Source of the DNA: Globodera rostochiensis
Taxonomy: Eukaryota > Nematoda > Chromadorea > Rhabditida > Heteroderidae
Assembly (NCBI GenBank): GCA_018350325.1
Contig: JAEVLN010000011.1
Coordinates: 1-64,000, forward strand
DNA: 64,000 nt
Reading direction: 5' to 3'
Positions 22,466 to 33,300 of the stretch are shown here, piece by piece. Under the pieces are notes generated by a model. That model saw nothing but the letters and a program-made list of their open reading frames with translations. It was not told the origin of the DNA and searched no databases. Made by a program: the position numbers and the translations under genes. How positions within the stretch are numbered: position 1 is the stretch's first letter; the number at the start of each line of letters is the position of its first letter.

Positions 22466-24495
22466 CAAAATTTGAAAAATATTAATTATAAATAGAAACG
22501 AAATTATATAAAATGCTCATATCAAGCAAATATTATAAAAAGGTTTGTTCTTTGATTTTCAAAATCTTGATTTTATAAATAACTAATTAACAAAAAACTT
22601 TATAAATTAGAAATTACTTCTAAGAAATTTGTATCTTACCAATTGGTTAATCATTAATAAATAATAGCGATTCATGTTCTAAACCTTATAATTCATTAAA
22701 AAAATTGCAAATTAAAATATATTTTTTAGAACTATTTTTTATTTTAAAATTAATAAATTTATTACTAGCATACAAAAAGCGCACTACATTTTTGTTAAAG
22801 AAAAAACATCAATTAAAAACGGCTTTTTTACCTGAGCGTAAATACAAAATACTATAAATTTGTTGAAAATTTACTCCGTAACAAAATTGTCAGGGATGAT
22901 AAAGTTTGAATCTTTTAAACGAGAATTTTCATTTATCTTAAAAGATATTAATCTAAAAATAAAAGAAAGTAACAAATTAACATTAAAACAAATAATGATT
23001 ATGCATACAAATTAAAATACATAAACATCAAAGCATTTATTACAACTTAAATTAAAAAATTGTATTAAAGAAAATTAAATAAAAAAACTTTATAACGTCT
23101 ATGAAAGTTAACCCCGAAAAATTATAATAAAGTATTATCAAAAACATAAATTTGCTTGAGGGGATTGCATTTCCAGTTTCGATTCCTCAACATATAAGGA
23201 AAACTTTATATTACACACATTATTCATGAATAATTAAATTAATTAAATCTTTGATTAATAAACATTTTAAGTAAAAATTTTGTACACATTAAAATTAAAA
23301 ATAACAACCTCTTAAAATTCAAAAACAAGTATTAATAAGTTCACATTTAATAAATTAATTTGATATGCTGGCGGTGGTATCTTTTGTCAAAAGTTGGACA
23401 CAATATAAATGTATGATTAAATGATAAAAAAAATAAATATTTTTGTACCCATTGCGCATTTTACCCAAAATTTTATTATACAACTGAAGAAGTAAACTAA
23501 TACAACACCGAAGAAGTCAGTTGTCATAGGCAAGAGTCCCATGAAAATTGTACATACCTATCTAGAATTTGAGATATACGGAAAATAATAATGTTAATCT
23601 AAATAAAACAAACGAAAAAATATTTAAATCATTTCTATTAAATTTTGAAAATACTTAAATTGAAACTTCGCTCAGAAATAACACGAGGTTTTTGCTTTGG
23701 GGTTGAGAGTTCGAGTTGTTTACATTTAAGACATACGAGCTCTGGCTATCTACCACAATCCTGAGATTCAACTGATTTATATAAAATATTAATGGTCATC
23801 ATTAATTGAAAAAGCTTTTACGATCGATGATAATATACGCTCAATGTGTCAAATTTATTCTCATTAAATAAGATTTACGCATAAAGATATTTTTATTTTT
23901 TTATTTCATAGCAATTATTTTTAATCATAATTACTTTTGCGTTTCTTGATCTTCCACACAGGTTTTAAAACTCTTTCACCATTCTTAGGGGAAATCTAAA
24001 TTAATATAATTTGCGATGAAAAAATTTTGAGTCTATTTTAATTTTTTAACACGTGGTTTTCGACGCGATAGTATTTGATTACATCCTACAGTTTTTGGTT
24101 AACAAAAAAAAATCCGATTTACACAAATAAATTTTATGAATATAAAAAACTCACTTATCAAGATTTTTGTTAATTTGTTTATACTCAATGTATTTAAAAA
24201 AAGTAAAAATATTTTTTTTAAAATTTTAATTCTTAAAATAAACGAAATTATCTAGCGAATATATAATAATTATATGAACTTTATTATTATGTTTGATCAC
24301 GTGCATTTGGGATAGAATGGTGGTTGTGCATTTTGTATACCAAAGAATTTGTCATTCTCAACACTACTTGCTTGATTCCTAGTTAAAAAAGAATAACCGG
24401 CGAACTTTGTTTAGCCTATAAGAAACCTGTTCGAAATTTGCCGATTTTTGAATTTTAAAATATTTTTTTTGCGCTTTTCTTTTAGGCGAGAGGGT
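22466..24495. other. AT-rich DNA, no gene recognised
   Basis: Mostly A/T runs. One frame at about 23637-23764 is open for over 35 codons through a GC-richer patch with two Cys and several Ser, but it has no start or splice support. A diverged similarity to 9180-9330 (ttgtac..attgcgca) is seen at 23430-23470. Confidence 0.45.
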
Positions 24496-24499
24496 GGAG

Positions 24500-24524
24500 G
24501 CCGGCGGTGCCGATAGGCGCCGCC
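24500..24524 (-). repeat. GC-rich core of dispersed element (minus)
   Basis: The core ggcggcgcctatcggcacc (read on the minus strand) lies in AT-rich DNA. It recurs at 48808-48830 and, slightly changed, at 57111-57134, each time followed by a C-rich stretch. Unlike those two copies, no tRNA-like head is visible 200-250 bases upstream on the minus strand. Confidence 0.7.
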
Positions 24525-24727
24525 ATTGAACTTTGATAACTGACAAAATTCATTGTTTAATTGTTTATTTTCACAAAGCCAAATACAAATTTCCCAAAAA
24601 GCGGTGGGAAAATGCATAGCAACTCTCTGAGAATGTGATCTTTTTGCACCAACAAATGTACATAATTTCCGGGGAAAAAATGTTAATTTTTGTTTGAAGG
24701 AAATTATTATTCTCTCATATTTGTCTA

Positions 24728-24735
24728 TTTTTCAG
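24728..24735 (+). promoter_or_regulatory. possible spliced-leader acceptor
   Basis: A pyrimidine tract ending in TTTTTCAG lies 17 bases before the receptor's first ATG at 24753. In nematodes such a site just upstream of a start codon commonly accepts a trans-spliced leader. An ordinary cis-splice acceptor from an unseen upstream exon is the alternative. Confidence 0.4.
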
Positions 24736-25100
24736 ATATTAAAACTTTATTAATGTCAGCCGTTAATGCCAGCTCCGATGATGCGGTAAAAAAAACCTTT
24801 TTTGATAGGATTTTTAATAAAAAAATATGTCAGATTTACTGTGGGGGTAGGGATTGGTCCAAAATCGTCGGGGGATCGGGGTCGGGGTTTTCGGGGTCGC
24901 AGTGGCAACCCTAATTTGAAGCTTACAGATTTACTTGGCCTATCGTTTTGCGGGCCCGTCAGCCGATGTGCCAGCCGCCGTTCTGTACGCCGTTGTGGCG
25001 GTTGGCATTGTGTCAAATGCCACCGTTCTGGTGGTCACCGTCAAATCCGGGTCAAACAAATTTATAAAACATTTTAAAAAAAGAATTTCAGTTCCCTCCG

Positions 25101-25593
25101 TGAAATCGATTTAAGCCAAGAACACCTCGTCTAAGACGCAATTATTCAAGATAAGTTGAATAGGCTCTTACCTAGCGCGTAATATTGGAATCCTTTGCTT
25201 TCTAGCAGGGCGCTGTCCAATATATTTCTAAGTTCGATGACGATAGGGCATTGCATTTTACTTTTAATGGTAATTAGTATCGCAGTAGCTAATATAGTTA
25301 GGTAGGTGATGGTTTGGGGCGTAATTAGGCAGCTTTAGGCAGCTGTTAGGCAGCTTTAGGCAGCTTTTTTTGAATGCTTTGGATAGCTGGATCAGCTCCA
25401 TGTGGCGCTATAAAATGCCAATCTTGGAAAGCCTGCTGATTGGTGTAGATTGGTGTCCCTTTTGTTCAAGCATAACTTTCGCTCCTGGCAGTAAAGCAAC
25501 TTATCGGCCTCGATGCAGGTAACCTTATCAGATACCTTTCCTTCCTCCCCCTAGAGCAACACCACAAGGTCAGGGAGCGAGTACTACAGCTTC
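25101..25593 (-). other. foreign segment replacing the receptor's TM2 exon
   Basis: Receptor similarity ends after Ser-Leu-Arg near 25100 and resumes at 25891. The segment between is GC-richer than intergenic DNA. On the minus strand a frame of about 55 codons (roughly 25325 down to 25180) ends at a strong donor (gtaaga). A 41-bp intron ending cttag then leads to a few more codons and a stop near 25115. A second minus frame of over 40 codons lies at about 25390-25525. These may be fragments of another gene or an unrecognised transposon inserted in antisense. Confidence 0.35.
25325..25361 (+). repeat. TTAGGC-containing short repeat
   Basis: Four TTAGGC hexamers occur at 25325, 25335, 25346 and 25356, spaced 10-11 bases apart by agc-type linkers. 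TTAGGC is the nematode telomere hexamer, but here the period is about 10 bases, so this is a short minisatellite and not a telomere tract. Confidence 0.7.
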
Positions 25594-25916
25594 CTTCAAC
25601 TTTCCATCCAGCTTGGATGTACAAAGCCTTTAAAAAAAGATGGAATATGATCCATGGCCCTCTCTAATTTCTCTCTAAACTTGGTATCCAAATTGCTGTG
25701 TCAGCGCATAGGCCTAAAAAATATTTAGCCTATGATTTTCGCTTTAAAATTGCGGCTTCAACTTTCCATCCAGCTTGGGTGTACAAAGCCTTTAAAAAAA
25801 GATGGAATATGATCCATGGCCCTCTCTAATTTCTCTCTAAACTTGGTATCCAAATTGCTGTGTCAGCGCATAGGCCTAAAAAATATTTAGCCCATGATTT
25901 TCGCTTTAAATTGCGG
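25594..25916. repeat. 162-bp tandem duplication
   Basis: Bases 25594-25755 repeat as 25756-25916 with a handful of differences. Each unit contains the acceptor aaatatttag and the first codons of the TM3 exon of the receptor. Only the second unit continues into the rest of the exon. The first carries an extra A in the exon start, which would shift its frame. Confidence 0.9.
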
Positions 25917-26930
25917 ATTAATGGCAATTTTTTGTGCCGCTTTTGACCGACTTTTTGCAGTGGCGGCCACACATCTGTAATGAATTAAATTAGTATTTTA
26001 ATAAATTAATTTAAATATTGCAGTCATAAAGAAATTTACATGCGATTTAAATATGCTTATTTGCTTGGCCATCTGTTCGTTTGCACAATTTACGGTGCAT
26101 TTACACTCAACTATGTGCTTGTATATGCATTTGAAAATGCCGGAAAGTATGGAGCTTTTTGTTTTTATTAATAATAATATATTTTTTTTATTTTTTAGTC
26201 CAACCACCGGCGTAGTGGCGGAAACACTCCTTGGCCCCGTTGGATATAAATTCTTCGCCGGAGCCGTCATTCTCAGTTTGTGCAGTATCTGCTGTTATGT
26301 GACCATTTTTGTAATAATTTGCAGCAAAAATGGCGGTAATTTCAAAATTTGGCATTTTGCCCAACAATTAAATTTAAATTTAGTTAGCCAAGAGACAAAC
26401 ACACGACTTGTGCGCTCCCTGGTTATCATTTTGTCCATAAGCATCGGCGGTTACCTATTTGTTTAGTTTGGCGTTATATCAATTGTTGTACGCATTTGGA
26501 CATCTTTTTGGGTTCGGTTTCATTTAAAATTTTAAAAACAAATTGTTTGAACCCAAAAAGGTCCCCAATTCAAATTTGGCAACTCAGCTTCATTGGTGGC
26601 GTTCTGTTAAATGCAGGCGCAGCAGCTAATGCTCCCGTTCTCTATTTTAACCGGTCTTAAATATATAGTTAAATTTTTAAATTATTCTTTAAAATTGTTT
26701 TTAAAGCACTGAATATCGCCGCGTGTTCAAAAAAGAATGGCGCGCATTGACCGAAAGCTTCGGCATGAAAAATGGTAAATAATAACAGTGAAATAATTTT
26801 TTTCAAATTTTAAATAATTTTTAACATTTTAGCCGTTCAAAATATTACGGCAACCCAAGTTCGAAGTACCAACCCGAACAAAATCCATTCAAGACAACAA
26901 ATGAAATCCATCCAAATAAATCGTCACTAA

Positions 26931-29490
26931 GCATTTGAAGGAAAAAAAGAAAAATGATTCTCCCCATTCTTTTATATTATAAATTCATCTTACCAAATTT
27001 TTTTGTCATAAATTATAAGGTCAATAAAGTGAACCAACCGAATTACACAGGACGAATATTCTCAAAATCCTCAAAAATGTTGAAAACGCCAATTATTTAT
27101 TGGAATGGCAAGAACCGTTTGTACCCAATGATAACTAAAACGTGCCAATTGATAATTTTGCACATATATTTTTAATGTATTTTTATTAGCTTTTTGAATG
27201 CATAAACTAATTTTAAAGGTTTAAATTTTATTTATTTATAATTAACATTCCCAAGCGTTTTTGCAAGAGTTTGTGTCACTTAATTAGCTAATTTTACATT
27301 GTAATGTTATTATTTTACAATTAACTCATTTTTATTAGGATTTGCTAACGAATTGTCTCTTTTTAAAACTTTTTATTAATTGATATTGGTTTATTCAAAG
27401 AACAAATCTATTAATGAAATAATAGCTAAATAAACCAAAATCTGCGATTTTAAAAATTAAATTTTAGTGTTACTTGCAGTGTAGACTTCTTTAAAAGATT
27501 AATCATAAATTGACCAATTGATCCACAGGGTACAAAAAAAAATTTATAAATGTATAAACATTCTTATAAATCTTCAAGAACGTTCAAAAATAATTATAAT
27601 TTCCTAAGGAATTTTATTAATGTTACAGAAAACTTCTACAATGCTTTGCATTCCAGTCGTATAAATCTTATTCTTAGCTTTATAACAATTATTTAGTATT
27701 TTACTTTTTAATAATACTTTTCAGTTTTATATTATCAATGCCATTGCGGCTACCTTTGAGGCCAATGCGACCATGGACACACCTAATTGGATTTTTCTTA
27801 AAATATTTATTTGATAAAAATATTTAAAACCCATAGTAATTTACACCCCATGAATTTAATTTTTGACTTGTTATAAATATGTCACAAAAGAAGACCAATA
27901 CAATAAATAAAACAACATAGAACAAAAGTTTAAATTTTATAGTAAATAATTCTTTAAGTTGTACAATCTTATTAAATCCGGCCGTATGATTTCTCAACGG
28001 CAATATAATCTGAAAAATCCACAAAAATGCCATAAATCTACAAATTATTACCGTTAAAAATTTGTTTTAAATATTCTGGTGGCGAAATTAAAGTAAAATT
28101 TTGTGAAAAATTTAAAAAAAAGTTTAAATAGTTTAAGCAAAAAACTATATAAGAAATAATAAACTAACCAATCTATGCGACATTATATTTATATAAAGAA
28201 CTAATCACAGTGAATTTTGATATCAACCGAATGCTTACTATACTTTTTAAAATTTGTAAGTTTGTGGCCACTTCGTCCGTATAAAAATAAAATAAAAATT
28301 CGATATCCTTCTCAAATGTTGAAGGAAAAAACAGCAATGACGACATTTTTTTATTACAAACTAGAAGTGCGACGCCTCAACAAACAAAACTAATTAAGAT
28401 TTTGTAATAAAAAATACTAAACATACTGTCTCGCCCCCAGACAAAAATTACTTTCATTTGTTCGCAAAATAACAAAAAATAAAAAATATATTTAACTGGA
28501 AAAATTTTAACTGCAATTGGAGTAAAGAAATATAAGATTTGTATTCTGCTTAAAAATGAAATTAATTTTACGTTTAGAAGATATTTATGTAAATTTCCGT
28601 TCAGAAATTGTTATTTTTATGCCATATTAAAATCACTAAAAATCACCTTTTAACAAAAATGCTATTGCATAAATAAATAATATACATTAAAAAGTTTAAG
28701 TATGATTCAGTGGACAAATCTAAATAATTCATCAAAAAATTTTATAAAAAATTGGTAAATGAATATTTTATTTAAATTACATATTATAAATAAATAAAAT
28801 AATAAAAAAAATACCAAACAGTGGCAAATGAAATATACAAAAATTAATACATTATTAAAAAATATTTTATTTTCAGCGAGAAACATTTCATACCATTTTT
28901 ATTATCGCGTATCAAAAAATGAATTTAAGATAACATTAAATCAAATAAAAATAACATCGGTCAACCATCAAATAAAATCAAATTATATTTTGTAAGAAAT
29001 AAAGAATACCCATCAGCTTCATTATCTAAACGACCAAACCACAAACGTGGATAACAAATAATAATTAGTCAAAATCTGCCCAATAAAGCAGAAAAATACA
29101 AAATAAATTAATATTGAAATTGGTTTCGCCAAACTCAACTATAAATTTATTTAACTATTAATGATTAAATTAAAGATATCGTCGATTCGTATTGGGTTGA
29201 ATCAAACCTTACGACGGCGCGAAGAAGTTGCCATGATCGACGTCATGCGTTCAATGTGAAGATGCAATTTATCCTCATTTGCTCTTGCCCAACGAGACAT
29301 CTCTCGTCCAATTCATACTTTTTTGCGTGAGTTATAGTCGGCATTTTGATTCAATATATAATTAAGTCAGAGTACACTAAAATACAATGTGGATATTTTA
29401 AATTTATTATTTTGGGAAATTTAATTTATGTTTTTTTTTTATTATCCTTTTATTTTTGATGCAAAAGTTTTTTTTACGAAATTGCTGCTT
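26931..29490. other. AT-rich DNA, no gene recognised
   Basis: Mostly A/T-rich sequence. A 32-codon ATG-to-TGA frame at 29161-29259 continues in the same frame after the stop for 24 more codons in a GC-richer patch. It could be a small degraded gene, but there is no homology or splice support. Confidence 0.4.
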
Positions 29491-29496
29491 AAGAGA

Positions 29497-30313
29497 ACAT
29501 TAAATTTGGTTATTCTTGTATTGTAAATTTTAAATTTCGGTACAATCACTTTAATTTATTTATGTTAAAATATTGGTTTTAATTTGAATCGAATATTTTG
29601 TTTTTATCTAGTAAATTATTTTTAGCTAATTACCCTTTAAATTTTTTAAAATTGTCTCATCATTCTGCAATGAAAGCTTATTAAGTCATTTATGTTTTAT
29701 TTAACAATCTTTTTATTTTATATAAATTTTTTGATTTAACAATAAATTTCTGTGCCCTATTATTGCTTTTAATTAAGGAAAAGAGGAGAAATAATTTTTA
29801 TTATCTAACAAAATGATACAATAAAATTTGAAATTTGCTTTAATTTTTAAACCTGGATCTTTTACTTTGAATTACTTTTTTTTAAATCAATTATTTTTAA
29901 TTTGCTAAGAACGTTATTTTTGACAAGTGGGCCATTCCTTCCTGTTATGTTGTGTATGCTAGCCGTAATGGGTGCTCATTTTCCTTGAACTGGTGTCGAG
30001 CTCGTTGTCAAGAGCAGTTATTTCTTAGAGCATCAGTAGAACAATTACTAATTTTGTTGTAAAAATTGTTGTTATTTTCTTTTTATGAATATTTTATTTT
30101 ATTATTCAAATTTTATTTGTTAATTTATCTCATTCCAATTGTTATCGAATAAGCGAATCCGTTTCATTTCATGTTTAATTAGCTAAATTAAATCAATTTT
30201 TGCACATTACGTTTAATAATTTCTATTACATTAAAATAAACATCTAATCAGGCAATCAAAATTTTCTGTGCTTAAAAATTTTACTTTGAATTATATCGAA
30301 TTTCGCTTGAATA
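29497..30313. repeat. direct dispersed repeat, copy B
   Basis: Direct copy of 20605-21390, with scattered substitutions and indels. An extra segment of roughly 70 bases (about 30009-30080) is absent from copy A. The stretch around the shared motif gctagccgtaatggg is the best-conserved block and is GC-richer than the rest, but no reading frame is conserved. Confidence 0.8.
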
Positions 30314-33300
30314 TTTATTTTCTTTGTTGAATCAAAATAATTGAATTAAATATGTTATATTTTAATTTTATTTTCATTGGTTGTCTTAAATCGTTCCAAT
30401 TTACATAGTGTTTTCATCCTTCTTTAATTTAAGAAGTAAATTTAATTTAATCGTATTTTTATAAATTTATGTTAGCAGTAAAAATATTGTTAAAAATTCT
30501 CTTATTTGTTCAAATGTTTGTGCCCGCAAAATGTGTCAAATTAAACAACGTAACTCATAATTTTATAAAAGATAATATGACAGCCGCCGTTTTTTTAATG
30601 AAGTCACCGAGCTCTTTTGCAACATCGTTGAGCTTTCTGAATTGATAATAGGGAAACACTAGCCGTAAATTTAAATGAATTCAAAGTGAAGGTTTTCGAC
30701 AATTTATAAATTTTATCAATAAATATTAGCATTTCATTTTATTCGTTGCAATTTGTATTTAATTAAATTTAACTTGTCTGTTATTTATATTATAAAATTT
30801 TATGTACTTATAAATCATATTGGCCCGATCACAGGATAGTTCATCAGGGTGCAAGTAAATTTAAAGAAATCTTTGCTATTATATAATAAATACATGCATA
30901 AACAATAAAAAAAAATTGTATTAAATTAGAAATATAGCTATCATTATTAAACAGATATTACGAGCGCTAAAAAGATCTGCAAAAGGCGCCACGATATTTA
31001 AATTACCCAAAATAAATAACAATGAAAATGAATCAGAATTATTTATAATTATTACATTGCACTTTGCCTTGCGCTATGGAAATATGATTTTCACACATAA
31101 ATTCCGACATCTTCGGGAAGAAAGTTCAATAGATATAAACAATCAAATTTTGAATTAAAATTTAAGGATTTAAAAATAAAAACATGATTTTAAAATCGCA
31201 AATGAAAATATAAATTCGTAAAAAAAATCCAACGCGATGAATTTTTAATATTTCATGCTTTATATGCTTGCAAGAGATGTAGGATGTAAACGCCGACGCT
31301 CGCCAGTTTTAACTTTTAATTAAATTTTGAATTCATTAATCATGCAGAATAAACTGCGTTTTATGTCAATTGAAAAGGTGTTTCAGAAATTTGTTTGTAG
31401 ATTATTTATCTTATAATAATACTTCATTATTCTAATATTTCACTTTGATATGTAATTAGCTTTTAGTTTTAATTACAAGCAATATAATTTGTAAAATATT
31501 TTATTTTCAAAAATCAATTGTGTACTGTTTAAAAAACATAAAGGTTTATTTCAAAATAAAAATATGTTTTACAAAAATATTTAAGAACTTATTTGATGGG
31601 AAGCGTTGCATAAATTCATTACAATTTATATAAATACAAAAAATATTATTACAAATGAATTCAACATAAACTCTCGAGAGATTGACAACAGGCCCAGGCC
31701 TGCTGTCATGCGCACGATGTGCTGCAGATGCAAGCGAGGGAGTCGGGCTCATCTCCGATGGTGACAGGGCCCCCTATTGGAGTAGGTCGTCTCATGTAGG
31801 CCTATTATACATTTGCCAAATCTCCATCTAAACAAATCACGGAAAAATTTCGTAAAACAAATGTATACAATATTATCAATGTAATTCAAAAGAAGGAATT
31901 TCAAAAATATTAAACTTTATAAAAAAACAAAATTATTCTCATTCCTTATATAAATGTTTATCATTGCATTAATGCTGTTCATTCGAGACGATGGCGAAAA
32001 TTCGACTTAAGAAATATAATGGCATTCATGGCATTTTACATTTCAATGATTTGTGCTACAGGAAGTGGAGGTGCATTGGACAAGTGATCATAAATACAAG
32101 GCTCATGCTGTTCTCGTTATTTTCAAAAACTACGAAATCAGCTGGTGAAAATTTCCCAATCAATTGAACAAACAGTCAATGAACAAAGTTAAAAAAACGA
32201 GATTTTTGCAACGCGCTTATTTAACAAAAAATAAAAAACGCCGATTTTTAAAATAGTTTGATGAAATAAGTAAAATTCAAAGATTATCAATTAAATATAA
32301 ACAATAATATTTTAATTAGAATTCCAAAATGTAAAATTAAGTAAATGTTTGTCAGTATGTTAAACAGAAAATTATGAAGTTAAAATAATCTTTATGACAA
32401 CAGCCGTATGAAAACCTTTACAAATCCCAATATTACAAAAGAAAATGGCATAAGTCAATAAAGATTACTTATATTCATTTATTATAAACAAAGATAATTA
32501 AATTAAATATAATAATTTCCGCTACGGTAATATTAGCACATCTTGATGAGGTTGCTAGCTAATTTTTATAGAAAGCAGCTTTGGTCTCTGTTAATTATTC
32601 AAAAAATCTATTTAAAAAGAATACTCTTAATGTCAAAAGAATTCTTCAAAAATAATGCCGGGTCTAATATAATAATAATTATATGTTACTAAAATATTGA
32701 GCCAACCGATCAAAAAAACGAAATCAACAGATCAAAAAGCACCTCACAGCTCAATTAAAATAAATGGGCAAATATCTGCCGACCAATTTAATTTGAACTA
32801 AAAATTGGAGTTCATGAAATGTTGTGAAAAAGAAAACATAAAATTAAAAAAACAAACAAAAAACTTTAACTCCAGAAAAATATTTAAACAAAACAAGTTT
32901 AAATATAAAATATTATTTATTTATACTCAACACCCAAAAAATTTGTACAAAAAATAAGTTGGATCAAACAAATATTTGAACAATATTTTTTGGGTTTTTG
33001 GTTTTTTTTTGGGTTGAGCCCCAATTTGACCAAACAAACAAAAACAAAAATTTTTGAGAGTAAATTTTATATTATTATTTTTATTTTCATTTGGTTTTGC
33101 ATGTTGTTTTAACATTTTTAAAACTAATATTTTTGACTTTTTTTTAATCAGATTGGTCATAGATTTCATTTTATAAATACGTAAGGCACGGCGTTTTAGC
33201 AATAGTAAAATATTTTATTAGGACCATAAATTTAAACTTTTAATTAATGTTCCGCGGAACGACAAAGCAATTGCTGGCTGGAGTATTTTGAATTGATGCA

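Larger units (their letters stand above)
24753..26930 (+). pseudogene. serpentine chemoreceptor-like 7TM gene, disrupted
   Basis: Eight exon blocks can be read: 24753-24785 (start, with an N-glycosylation site), 24929-25050 (TM1 with Gly-Ile-Val-Ser-Asn), 25891-25976 (TM3 end, Phe-Asp-Arg-Leu), 26024-26146 (TM4), 26199-26335 (TM5), 26384-26466 (TM6), 26561-26653 (TM7 with Asn-Ala-Pro-Val-Leu-Tyr-Phe), then 26707-26774 and 26833-26930 (Glu-Tyr-Arg-Arg and cytoplasmic tail). Introns of 47-58 bp have GT-AG ends, and phases agree from 25891 to 26466 and again from 26561 to the stop. The layout resembles nematode srsx-type receptors, which detect environmental chemicals in sensory neurons. Three lesions suggest decay: TM2 is missing between 25100 and 25890, an in-frame TAG at 26464 interrupts TM6, and no donor joins TM6 to TM7 in phase. 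A missed exon structure could rescue part of this. Confidence 0.75.

Noticed and set aside
24756..25077. ORFs of 74-91 codons across 24690-25077
   Set aside because: They run through the first receptor intron and are Gly/Arg-rich or Pro-rich readings of its G-rich sequence. The spliced frame explains the region better.
26053..26466. A 137-residue protein starting at ATG 26053
   Set aside because: The first third reads the TM4 exon in the wrong frame and then passes through an intron. Only the part after 26199 is in the receptor frame.
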